From: Clostridiaceae bacterium
GTDB taxonomy: Bacteria > Bacillota > Clostridia > UBA1212 > DUPL01
Assembly: GCA_012522035.1 (NCBI GenBank)
Contig: JAAYLF010000181.1
Location: forward strand, 1-5,563
Direction of reading: 5' to 3'
Length of the DNA: 5,563 nucleotides
The number at the start of each line of letters is the position of its first letter. The stretch's first letter is position 1. A program made the translations under genes and the position numbers. Positions 1 through 5,563 of the stretch are shown piece after piece. The notes below the pieces were generated by a model. The model was not told where the DNA came from and made no database searches. It saw only the letters and a program-made list of their open reading frames with translations.

Positions 1-3
1 GAT

Positions 4-36
4 TATACCACATGGGACATAATCACATGTGGTATA
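4..36. repeat. Perfect 11-bp inverted repeat upstream of the trpB promoter
   Basis: TATACCACATG (4-14) and its exact complement CATGTGGTATA (26-36) flank an 11-nt loop. No T-run follows on the + strand (GTAAGACA comes next), and only three bases are available on the other side, so a classic intrinsic terminator is not demonstrated. It could be the end of an upstream transcript, a protein-binding operator, or the edge of a dispersed repeat cut by the window. It lies about 54 bp upstream of the -35 box, farther than a typical repressor site. The pairing is seen directly; the role is unknown. Confidence 0.55.
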
Positions 37-89
37 GTAAGACATTATCATATTTTAACGACATAAAACTGTTAATTAATAAATGGGTG

Positions 90-118
90 TTGACAATTAT
101 TATTCTTTGCTGTATAAT
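90..118 (+). promoter_or_regulatory. SigA-type promoter of the trpB leader
   Basis: The -35 box TTGACA (90-95) and the -10 box TATAAT (113-118) both match consensus exactly and are separated by the ideal 17 bp. Transcription should start near 124-126, just before the first T-box stem (141). With a perfect promoter, control most likely falls to the riboswitch downstream rather than to initiation. Confidence 0.9.
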
Positions 119-140
119 ACTCAAAATTAAAAATTTAAAC

Positions 141-406
141 CTGTGATTGAGAAGAGTAAGTTGGCTTCTTGAATCAAAGAGAGCGGCGTATATGGTGAGA
201 GCGCTGTATTTAAGTACCAACTGAATGGACTCATGAGGGCAGACCGAAACAGATTAAATCTGGAGTAGTAGCTGATGGGATCTCCACCCATTATCAAGGG
301 AGCATACATGATGGTGTATGGAATGAGCGGGTCGAAAGACCAATTAAGGTGGTACCGCAGGAGAATTGTACTCTTGTCCTTATATTTCAAGGGCAAGAGT
401 TTTTTT
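141..406 (+). ncRNA. T-box riboswitch leader, tryptophan-type (specifier UGG)
   Basis: This cis-acting leader senses uncharged tRNA. Visible parts are as follows. The Stem I base pairs 141-144 with 239-242, with GA (145-146) opposite ATGA (233-236) as in the kink-turn. GAG 149-151 pairs with CTC 230-232, and GTTGG 160-164 pairs with CCAAC 217-221. The loop-E motif is AGTA (155-158) opposite GAA (223-225). The specifier TGG (226-228) is followed by the expected purine A229. The distal AGAGAG (178-183) and GGTG (194-197) motifs are present. Smaller hairpins lie at 250-262, 275-291, 303-320 and 330-341 (GAAA tetraloop). The T-box sequence is at 346-361. In the antiterminator, 346-349 pairs with 378-381 and 357-363 with 371-377, leaving the 7-nt bulge UGGUACC (350-356) that binds the tRNA NCCA end. 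It competes with the terminator at 371-406. Uncharged tRNA-Trp should permit read-through into trpB. Reading GGA (Gly) one base later would lose the following purine and does not fit the gene. Confidence 0.95.
371..406 (+). terminator. Regulated terminator of the T-box leader
   Basis: A 10-bp stem pairs 371-380 with 390-399 (one G-U pair, 377 with 393) around a 9-nt loop, and seven T's follow (400-406). The left arm is also the right arm of the antiterminator, so the two folds exclude each other. This is the transcription-attenuation switch of the T-box. Confidence 0.93.
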
Positions 407-425
407 ATTGGGAAAATATAGAATT

Positions 426-434
426 AAGGAGAGG
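426..434 (+). promoter_or_regulatory. Ribosome binding site fixing the trpB start at 441
   Basis: AAGGAGAGG ends 6 nt before ATG 441. The frame stays open upstream to 366, but a start there would lie inside the antiterminator/terminator region and has no Shine-Dalgarno sequence, so the start at 441 is preferred. Confidence 0.85.
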
Positions 435-440
435 TTGAAA

Positions 441-1814
441 ATGTCAAAAAAAGTACCGTACAAAATTTATCTTACAGAGGAACAGATGCCGAAACAGTGG
501 TACAACATGCTGGCGGACATGAAAGTTAAACCAGCTCCATATTTAAATCCTGCCACATTGGAACCATTGGGAGTTACGGATCTGTACCCTATATTTTGCG
601 AGGAACTGGCAAAGCAGGAGTTGAACACGCAAGACAGATATATTGACATACCAGAGGGGATTTTGAACTTTTACAAGATCTACAGGCCATCTCCATTGAT
701 TAGGGCGTACAATCTGGAGAAGGCTCTTGGCACACCTGCAAAGATATATTTCAAGTTTGAAGGCAGCAATACATCCGGCAGCCACAAGCTGAACTCTGCA
801 GCTGCACAGGTGTATTACGCCAAGGAACAGGGACTTAAGTGTCTGACCACCGAAACCGGTGCAGGACAATGGGGTACTGCTCTTGCCATGGCGTGTGCGC
901 ACTTTGGTCTTGACCTAAAGGTATACATGGTAAAGATAAGCAGCCAGCAGAAGCCGTACAGAAAGACTGTTATGGAAACCTTTGGAGCTGAGGTTATACC
1001 AAGTCCGAGTGAAACAACAAAGGTGGGCAGGGAGATTTTGAAGAACGATCCCAACACCCACGGCAGCCTTGGTTGCGCCATATCTGAAGCCATCGAGGCA
1101 TCCATGTCCAGGGACGATTGCAGATATGTGTTGGGTTCGGTTATGAACCAGGTTATTCTGCATCAGTCGATTATTGGGCTTGAGGCAAAGAAGGCAATGG
1201 AGCTTGTGGATGAGTATCCAGACATAGTAATTGGTTGTGCCGGAGGCGGATCAAACCTTGGTGGTCTTATTGGCGCTTTCATGCAGGATAGGTTTGCAGG
1301 CAGAAAGGCTCCATACTTTATCGCAGTAGAACCTGCATCATGTCCGTCATTTACAAGAGGCAAGTTTGCATATGACTTCTGCGACACCGGAAGAGTAACT
1401 CCTCTTGCAAAGATGTACACATTGGGAAGCGACTTCAAACCATCACCAAATCACGCAGGAGGACTTAGATACCACGGCATGTCGCCAATGCTCAGCCAGC
1501 TTTACTATGACGGCTATATTGATGAGGCCAGGGCGGTCGAGCAGAGTGCAGTATTTGAAGCTGCCTGCCTGTTTGCAAAACATGAAACCATACTTCCTGC
1601 TCCTGAATCAAGCCATGCTGTAAGGGTTGCAATCGATGAAGCTCTTAAGTGCAAGGAAACAGGAGAAGCAAAAAAAATACTGTTTGGCCTCACAGGAACA
1701 GGAACCTTTGACATGACGGCATATTCAAGCTATATTTCAGGCGAAATGGTGGATTACAATCCAACCGATGAAGAACTTGAGGCAAGTTTTTCAAGGCTTC
1801 CAAAAGTAGAATAG
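441..1814 (+). CDS. trpB: Tryptophan synthase beta chain, TrpB2-type (TrpB-like PLP enzyme)
   Basis: This is a 457-aa cytoplasmic fold-type II PLP enzyme that should condense indole with L-serine to give L-tryptophan. The PLP lysine is K116 in GSHKLNSA. E138 in TETGAGQWG matches the catalytic Glu of TrpB, with Trp where classical TrpB1 has His. The phosphate-binding loop is GCAGGGSNLGG (265-275), and a C-terminal GLTGTGTFD lies at 416-424. The N-terminal extension before the PRP(S/T)PL-like segment (82-86) and the length above 440 aa (TrpB1 is about 400) place it in the TrpB2 group, whose members often act without TrpA. No trpA or other trp gene adjoins: the preceding 440 bp is leader, and a terminator follows directly. 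It may salvage free indole or pair with a distant TrpA. Expression should follow tRNA-Trp charging through the T-box. The family call is very safe. Physiological substrate is less certain, because some TrpB2 proteins have been proposed to use other substrates such as O-phosphoserine. Confidence 0.95.
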   Translation: MSKKVPYKIYLTEEQMPKQWYNMLADMKVKPAPYLNPATLEPLGVTDLYPIFCEELAKQELNTQDRYIDIPEGILNFYKIYRPSPLIRAYNLEKALGTPAKIYFKFEGSNTSGSHKLNSAAAQVYYAKEQGLKCLTTETGAGQWGTALAMACAHFGLDLKVYMVKISSQQKPYRKTVMETFGAEVIPSPSETTKVGREILKNDPNTHGSLGCAISEAIEASMSRDDCRYVLGSVMNQVILHQSIIGLEAKKAMELVDEYPDIVIGCAGGGSNLGGLIGAFMQDRFAGRKAPYFIAVEPASCPSFTRGKFAYDFCDTGRVTPLAKMYTLGSDFKPSPNHAGGLRYHGMSPMLSQLYYDGYIDEARAVEQSAVFEAACLFAKHETILPAPESSHAVRVAIDEALKCKETGEAKKILFGLTGTGTFDMTAYSSYISGEMVDYNPTDEELEASFSRLPKVE

Positions 1815-1822
1815 GGAACATA

Positions 1823-1863
1823 CAGGTTGCGGCAATAGATTTTGGTTGCCGCAACTTGCTTTT
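1823..1863 (+). terminator. Intrinsic terminator after trpB
   Basis: GTTGCGGCAA (1826-1835) pairs perfectly with TTGCCGCAAC (1846-1855). The stem extends to 13 bp through 1823-1825 with 1856-1858 (one G-U), around a 10-nt loop, and TTTT (1860-1863) follows. It sits 8 nt after the trpB stop and makes trpB a single-gene transcript. Confidence 0.88.
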
Positions 1864-1873
1864 AAAGATTATA

Positions 1874-1902
1874 TTGATTTAGTCCGCTTTTGGTGCTAAA
1901 CT
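1874..1902 (+). promoter_or_regulatory. Weak candidate promoter for the CotH-family gene
   Basis: TTGATT (1874-1879) and TAAACT (1897-1902) are 17 bp apart, each matching 4 of 6 SigA consensus bases. A promoter is expected somewhere between the trpB terminator and 1925. I could not see a convincing sporulation-sigma site (SigE, SigG or SigK), so the assignment is tentative. Confidence 0.3.
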
Positions 1903-1924
1903 CTTAATATTAACAAGGATATGT

Positions 1925-1931
1925 AGAGGTG
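1925..1931 (+). promoter_or_regulatory. Ribosome binding site supporting a TTG start at 1941
   Basis: AGAGGTG ends 9 nt before TTG 1941. The next in-frame ATG (2040) lies beyond the transmembrane segment and has no comparable site, so TTG is the best start. Confidence 0.65.
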
Positions 1932-1940
1932 TAATCAAGT

Positions 1941-3770
1941 TTGAGAAAGAGTGCGGACACTAATTTGCTTAAATTGTTGTATGTACCAATATCAGTTGCG
2001 ATAATTACATTGATAGTAATAGGTATAAGTCTTGGTACGATGCCGGTTGTAAAGCCGGATAATACACCACAGCCAACAGAAGAACCGGTAGATATAAAGG
2101 TTGTTATAACAGGCTCCCACGAACCTGGATACTATCCGGAAGGTTTTGATTTTTCTCTTGAGTGCAGTGATGAAAACGCGAAGATATATTATACGATAAC
2201 AAGTCCTTCAAGAAGGTCCACCTCTCCTGATGAGAAGGTTGCTCCTACAGGAGAAGTGTATTTGTATGCTGGAGGAAAGCTTCCTCATCCGAGCAAGGTT
2301 GATGAGGAAGGGGTAAGACAGAGCATTCTATATACCAAGCCCATTGCAATACCCAGCCAGTCGGAGTCGGCAATTGAATCATCAAGAATGACTGTGATTA
2401 TTGCTGCTGCCTTTGACGGGGATGTAAGAGTCAGCGATTATTACTACTACACGTTTACAATTGACGGAAAAGGCCAGGAACCGAATTATCAGGACAAATT
2501 TGGAAGCTATCTGGTGTCAATTATCATTGATGAAGAAGACCTGTATGATTACGAGCGTGGGATAATGATTCAGGGAAAGGCTTTCCAAGATGAACGCACC
2601 AGAAACCCCAGACGTGAAATTGATGGCTGGTTCCCAAGAAACTACAACCAAAGAGGAAGGGAATGGGAACGCCCATGCCGCATTCAGATATTCGACAGGG
2701 AAGGGAAGCTGATAATTGACCAAAATGTGGGGGTTCGAATTGCAGGCGGCATGTCCAGGCACAACTCGATAAAATCCTTGAGAATTATTTCTAGAAGCGT
2801 GTATGACGAGCAGCACGACTCCTTTGCTTATGAGTTTTTTGATGCTGCTTATGATGTGCATGGAAACAAGATAAAAGAGTTTGAAAGGATTATACTTAGA
2901 AACTCTGCCAATGACTTTGGACAAACCATGTTCAAGGATGCCTTTTTGCATAAGCTTGGAGGCATGGCGGGAGTTGATTTCCAGGATTCCGCTCCCTGTG
3001 TGGTATACATAAATGGAAAATACTATTCTCTTATGAACATGCGTGAATCCATAGATGCGGACTATATCGAAGCTCACTACAAGATACCCAAAGATCATGT
3101 TACGATGGTAAGTATTGCATCCGGCACCGGCTTTACATTTTCATACAAGCTGACAGATGGTCCGGAAGAAGGCCTTGACGAGTTCAGAAAGGATATGCGT
3201 AAGCTTATAAGTACAGACTTTTCCAAGAGGGATATTTCTGAAATAGAAGCAATAATTGATGTGGACAATTTTATCAAGTACATGGCATATCAAATGTACA
3301 TAGCAAACAACGACTGGCCGCACAACAATGTTCTTGCCTGGAAGTACACAGGACCTACGAACAACAGTGTCTATGGCATGGATGGAAAATGGAGATTCAT
3401 ACTGAAAGACCTGGACATCCAGGCGGCATTTACATCTCCGCATCACAACTCGTATGAAGCTGTTCTGAATAGTGGAATGAGTTTCAATGAGCCTGCAATA
3501 GGGCAGGTCTTCAGAAGCTGTGTAAGGAACAAGGAGTTTGCAAGCAGATTCAAGGAATACATGAGGAAATTGTGCACTGAAATATTAACCAAGGAAGCTG
3601 TAAACAATCTTCTTGACAAATTCATGTATGAGCGAATGAAGGATATGCAGCAGTTCTGGGGATACTATGGCGGAGAGATGAGAAGCTCGGAAAGCCTGAT
3701 TAATACGTACAGGGATTTTGTCGAGCCAAGAAACAGATTTATGCTGCAACATTTGAACAGTTATTTTTAG
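1941..3770 (+). CDS. Membrane-anchored CotH kinase family protein with chitobiase/FN3-like domain
   Basis: This is a 609-aa protein starting at TTG. Residues 1-12 are short and basic, 13-33 form one hydrophobic helix (signal anchor or signal peptide), and 36-50 are a Pro/Thr-rich linker. Residues about 52-175 resemble the chitobiase/FN3-associated fold (PEGFDFSLECS, AKIYYTITSP, SILYTKPIAI, a YYYYTFTIDG strand). Residues about 188-500 are the CotH domain: ERPCRIQIFDREG (243-255), GVRIAGGMSRHNSIKSLRI (264-282) with K278, RNSANDFGQTMFKDAF (320-335), NGKYYSLMNMRE (358-369), NND (456-458) and GKWRFILKDLD (482-492). CotH proteins are atypical secreted kinases; the Asp in NND and the DLD motif correspond to the catalytic and metal-binding acidic residues, so activity is plausible. 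Bacillus CotH works in the spore coat, but clostridial homologues also occur in surface and cellulosome-linked proteins. No dockerin or SLH repeat is present; the C-terminus (500-609) is helical and ends after LQHLNSYF. A terminator precedes the gene and a hairpin follows it. The substrate is unknown. Confidence 0.88.
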   Translation: MRKSADTNLLKLLYVPISVAIITLIVIGISLGTMPVVKPDNTPQPTEEPVDIKVVITGSHEPGYYPEGFDFSLECSDENAKIYYTITSPSRRSTSPDEKVAPTGEVYLYAGGKLPHPSKVDEEGVRQSILYTKPIAIPSQSESAIESSRMTVIIAAAFDGDVRVSDYYYYTFTIDGKGQEPNYQDKFGSYLVSIIIDEEDLYDYERGIMIQGKAFQDERTRNPRREIDGWFPRNYNQRGREWERPCRIQIFDREGKLIIDQNVGVRIAGGMSRHNSIKSLRIISRSVYDEQHDSFAYEFFDAAYDVHGNKIKEFERIILRNSANDFGQTMFKDAFLHKLGGMAGVDFQDSAPCVVYINGKYYSLMNMRESIDADYIEAHYKIPKDHVTMVSIASGTGFTFSYKLTDGPEEGLDEFRKDMRKLISTDFSKRDISEIEAIIDVDNFIKYMAYQMYIANNDWPHNNVLAWKYTGPTNNSVYGMDGKWRFILKDLDIQAAFTSPHHNSYEAVLNSGMSFNEPAIGQVFRSCVRNKEFASRFKEYMRKLCTEILTKEAVNNLLDKFMYERMKDMQQFWGYYGGEMRSSESLINTYRDFVEPRNRFMLQHLNSYF

Positions 3771-3777
3771 AAGAAAA

Positions 3778-3829
3778 AATGCAACCCTGGAGGCTGCAAA
3801 ATCCTCCTGGGTTGCATTGCCAGTTTTGT
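3778..3829. terminator. Long hairpin after the CotH gene, possibly bidirectional terminator
   Basis: AATGCAACCC (3778-3787) pairs perfectly with GGGTTGCATT (3809-3818). After one T-T mismatch, GGAGG (3789-3793) pairs with CCTCC (3803-3807) around a 9-nt loop. On the + strand only a loose GTTTTGTT tail (3822-3829) follows. On the - strand the stem is followed at once by a run of six T's (complement of 3774-3779), the better terminator signature. It starts 8 nt after the CotH stop, so it most likely ends that transcript. Confidence 0.8.
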
Positions 3830-3847
3830 TCATAAGGGCTGTAGCAT

Positions 3848-3876
3848 TTGCACAGCTCTTCTATTTTCTGTATAAT
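3848..3876 (+). promoter_or_regulatory. Candidate promoter for the uridylyltransferase gene
   Basis: A consensus -10 TATAAT (3871-3876) lies 17 bp after TTGCAC (3848-3853), which matches only the TTG of the -35 box. Transcription would begin near 3883 and leave a leader of about 108 nt before 3991. Its position between the CotH-side hairpin and the next gene is right for a promoter. A 7-bp inverted repeat (AGCTCTT 3854-3860 and AAGAGCT 3908-3914) brackets the -10 and start region and might be an operator, but could be chance. Confidence 0.5.
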
Positions 3877-3977
3877 TATATGCACGGGATGAATGACAGC
3901 ATTCTGCAAGAGCTCGTTTGTGGAACAAGAGGTATCATATATGTGGTATTGCATTAGATGTACTTAAGAATACTTTT

Positions 3978-3987
3978 AGGGGTTGAT
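3978..3987 (+). promoter_or_regulatory. Ribosome binding site moving the start to 3991/3994
   Basis: AGGGGTTGAT matches 8 of 10 positions of the ideal AGGAGGTGAT and is correctly spaced for TTG 3991 or GTG 3994. The earlier in-frame ATG 3958 has no Shine-Dalgarno sequence and would add 11 residues that do not resemble the family N-terminus. Confidence 0.7.
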
Positions 3988-3990
3988 AGT

Positions 3991-5205
3991 TTGGTGGATT
4001 TGGTTAAGATGCTAAAAAAGTACAATCAGGAACATTTGCTTGGCTTTTATGACGAACTGGATGAAGATGGCAAGACGAATCTGATATCGCAGATAAAGGG
4101 GATTGATTTTGAGTTAATAAGCGAGCTTTATGAGATGGCTCAAAAAGGAAGTGATGAGAAAACCGATCCAAGTGACATCCAGCCAATGGCATATACCGAC
4201 AAAGATGAAATATCAAGCGTGAACAAAGATCGCTACAAGGCAATAGGAAGAAAAATCTGTGAAAATGGTGAATATGCGGTTGTTACAATGGCAGGCGGGC
4301 AGGGTACAAGGCTTGGTCATACCGGACCCAAAGGCACTTTTGACATTGGAATTGGAAAATCCCTGTTTGAAATACAGTGTGAAAGAATTAGGAACATGGG
4401 ATTCAATGTCCCTTGGTATATTATGACCAGCAAGGAAAATGATGCGGATACAAAAGCATTTTTTGAAGCAAACAACTATTTTGGATACGACAAGGAAAAT
4501 ATAATATTCTTCACACAAAGAATGCTGCCTATGATGCTGGAAAACGGCAGGATTGTTCTTGAGGAAAAGAACCGCATCAAGGAAGGCGCTGACGGTCATG
4601 GCGGAATATTCAGAGCCATGATTGAATCCGGTGTTCTTGGTGATATGAAAAGAAGGAATATAAAGTGGATATTTACCTGCGGAATTGATAATGTGCTTAC
4701 AAGACCCAATGACCTTATGTTTCTGGGTTATGTTAGCGAAAAGGGCAGCATGATAGGCTGCAAATCGCTTGTGAAAAGAGGCCCTTCAGAAAAGGTAGGA
4801 GTATTTTGCAAGATAAAAGGAAAGCCTTCCGTTATTGAGTACACTGAGATATCGGAGGAAATGGCCAATATGAGGGATGAAAAAGGGAATCTGGTATATG
4901 GAGACGCCCACATTTTGCTGAATCTGTTCAATATCTCGGTTTTTGAGAAAATGGGTGGCAGGGGCCTTCCATATCATGTGGCCTTAAAGAAGACTGATTA
5001 TATAAATGAAAAGGGCGAAAAGGTTTTAGCGGACAAGCCAAATGCATACAAGTTTGAAGCTTTCATATTCGATGCCTTTTCATACTTTGATGATATTGCC
5101 ATATTGAGAGTCAAAAGGGAAGAGGAGTTTGCTCCTGTAAAGAACAAAGAAGGCGAGGACAGTCCCAAGACTGCTCTGGAGCTTTATCTGAATGCGGACA
5201 AATGA
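3991..5205 (+). CDS. UDPGP-family uridylyltransferase, UDP-N-acetylhexosamine pyrophosphorylase-like
   Basis: This is a 404-aa cytoplasmic nucleotidyltransferase of the UDPGP type 1 family (eukaryotic UAP/AGX-like). It should convert UTP and a sugar 1-phosphate, probably GlcNAc-1-P or GalNAc-1-P, to the UDP-sugar and pyrophosphate. The N-terminus (KKYNQEHLLGFYDEL, 9-23) is the usual helical lead-in of this family. The nucleotide-binding signature MAGGQGTRLG (100-109) with PKG (113-115) is intact. GHGGIF (202-207) fits the GNGG uridine/sugar loop, GIDN (231-234) carries the conserved Asp, and YGDAHILLN (303-311), LPYHVALKK (326-334), YKFEAFIFDAF (353-363) and REEEFAPVKN (376-385) follow family order. 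It is shorter than eukaryotic UAP (about 500 aa) but complete in motifs. GTG 3994 is an almost equally good start; ATG 3958 is possible. The gene downstream starts 9 bp after the stop and is probably cotranscribed. UDP-glucose as substrate cannot be excluded, but the UAP-like motifs argue for an N-acetylhexosamine. Confidence 0.88.
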   Translation: MVDLVKMLKKYNQEHLLGFYDELDEDGKTNLISQIKGIDFELISELYEMAQKGSDEKTDPSDIQPMAYTDKDEISSVNKDRYKAIGRKICENGEYAVVTMAGGQGTRLGHTGPKGTFDIGIGKSLFEIQCERIRNMGFNVPWYIMTSKENDADTKAFFEANNYFGYDKENIIFFTQRMLPMMLENGRIVLEEKNRIKEGADGHGGIFRAMIESGVLGDMKRRNIKWIFTCGIDNVLTRPNDLMFLGYVSEKGSMIGCKSLVKRGPSEKVGVFCKIKGKPSVIEYTEISEEMANMRDEKGNLVYGDAHILLNLFNISVFEKMGGRGLPYHVALKKTDYINEKGEKVLADKPNAYKFEAFIFDAFSYFDDIAILRVKREEEFAPVKNKEGEDSPKTALELYLNADK

Positions 5206-5214
5206 GGTGATTGT

Positions 5215-5563
5215 GTGAATAAAGGCAGGAATATTGCCATTTTGCTGGGATGCATGCTTTGCATAAGCATCCTGACCTTCCTTGTCAGATGGAACATGGG
5301 CAACCAACAGGGCGTGGTTGATAAAGTGAGGTATGTCAAGGGGGATACAAAAGACGATTTTACAGAGTATGAGTTTTATTTCATAGACAGGGACAAGCTG
5401 GATGCAACACTGGAGTACAAGGGCGACAATGAGTGGATGATCATTTTCGATGATTATGAGTATAACTACAGGGTTGTCGGAACAAACAGGGATGATGCGG
5501 TGATTGAGGCTTTACCCCAATATGATGTTTTGGAAACAGAACCTTTTGATGTTATCAGCAAAA
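5215..5563 (+). CDS. Unrecognised single-pass membrane or secreted protein (5' part only)
   Basis: A reading frame open to the window end encodes at least 116 residues from GTG 5215, preceded by AGGTGAT (5205-5211) that overlaps the previous stop codon. It starts MNKGRN, followed by a hydrophobic stretch I7-V24 (IAILLGCMLCISILTFLV), so it is membrane-anchored or exported with the rest outside. LLGC (10-13) looks like a lipobox, but its hydrophobic part is too short and hydrophobic residues continue past the Cys, so a lipoprotein is unlikely. The visible outer part (25-116) is acidic and rich in aromatic residues (FTEYEFYFIDRD, WMIIFDDYEYNYRV) with alternating beta-like patterns; I recognise no domain. 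The 9-bp spacing after the uridylyltransferase suggests translational coupling in one operon. The gene is truncated only by the window edge. Alternative start TTG 5211 is in another frame. Confidence 0.72.
   Translation, partial: MNKGRNIAILLGCMLCISILTFLVRWNMGNQQGVVDKVRYVKGDTKDDFTEYEFYFIDRDKLDATLEYKGDNEWMIIFDDYEYNYRVVGTNRDDAVIEALPQYDVLETEPFDVISK

Noticed and set aside
226..229. Glycine specifier GGA (one base later than TGG) in the T-box
   Set aside because: The following base would be C rather than the conserved purine, and the downstream gene is tryptophan synthase; UGG followed by A fits both.
366..440. Upstream extension of trpB to an ATG at 366 (25 extra residues)
   Set aside because: It overlaps the antiterminator/terminator of the T-box and lacks a ribosome site, whereas 441 has a strong one and matches the family N-terminus.
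2517..3098. 193-aa open frame on the minus strand inside the CotH gene
   Set aside because: It is antisense to a well-supported conserved domain, its product has no recognisable motif, and I see no ribosome site or promoter for it.
3940..3950. ATGTGGTAT resembling one arm of the inverted repeat at 4-36
   Set aside because: Only one arm is present (9 of 11 bases) and the partner arm is missing, so it is probably chance in AT-rich DNA.
3739..3954. 71-aa Cys-rich open frame on the minus strand between two genes
   Set aside because: It runs through the 3778-3818 hairpin and into the end of the CotH gene; the cysteines come from the hairpin bases and there is no good start context.
5224..5253. 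Lipobox LLGC in the last gene, suggesting a lipoprotein
   Set aside because: The hydrophobic stretch before the Cys is only about five residues and continues for eleven after it, as in a transmembrane helix rather than a lipoprotein signal.

Overview
The window looks like chromosomal DNA of a low-to-moderate GC Firmicute of the clostridial kind. The evidence is a consensus SigA-type promoter, a textbook T-box leader, purine-rich Shine-Dalgarno sites, frequent TTG/GTG starts and a CotH-family gene. A cellulolytic Clostridium/Acetivibrio-like host is possible, but that is impression rather than proof. All four recognised genes lie on the + strand; I see no convincing minus-strand gene, CRISPR array, tRNA or rRNA gene, or mobile element.

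Layout. Bases 1-36 hold a perfect 11-bp inverted repeat of unknown role. A perfect promoter (TTGACA, 17-bp spacer, TATAAT) at 90-118 drives a leader of about 320 nt. This leader is a T-box riboswitch (about 141-406) whose specifier triplet is best read as UGG (Trp). It ends in mutually exclusive antiterminator and terminator folds, followed by a stand-alone tryptophan synthase beta chain of the TrpB2 type (441-1814). A strong intrinsic terminator (1823-1863) closes that transcript, so trpB appears to be monocistronic and controlled by uncharged tRNA-Trp.

The second half is envelope- or carbohydrate-related. It begins with a membrane-anchored CotH-kinase-family protein carrying a chitobiase/FN3-like N-terminal domain (1941-3770), followed by a long hairpin that can work as a terminator in either direction (3778-3829). 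After a short gap with its own candidate promoter comes a eukaryote-type (UAP/AGX-like) UDP-sugar pyrophosphorylase (about 3991-5205). Nine bases later an unrecognised gene for a single-pass membrane-anchored protein begins (5215) and runs off the end; it is probably cotranscribed with the pyrophosphorylase.

How they work together. The trpB unit is a self-contained amino-acid supply module. The other three genes fit loosely as surface-protein modification (CotH), nucleotide-sugar supply and an extracytoplasmic protein, but this link is inferred from neighbourhood only. I do not see a clearly new biological system. The points most worth a second look are the Trp-specific T-box on a lone trpB2, and the CotH kinase with intact catalytic motifs beside a UAP-type uridylyltransferase and an unknown membrane protein.
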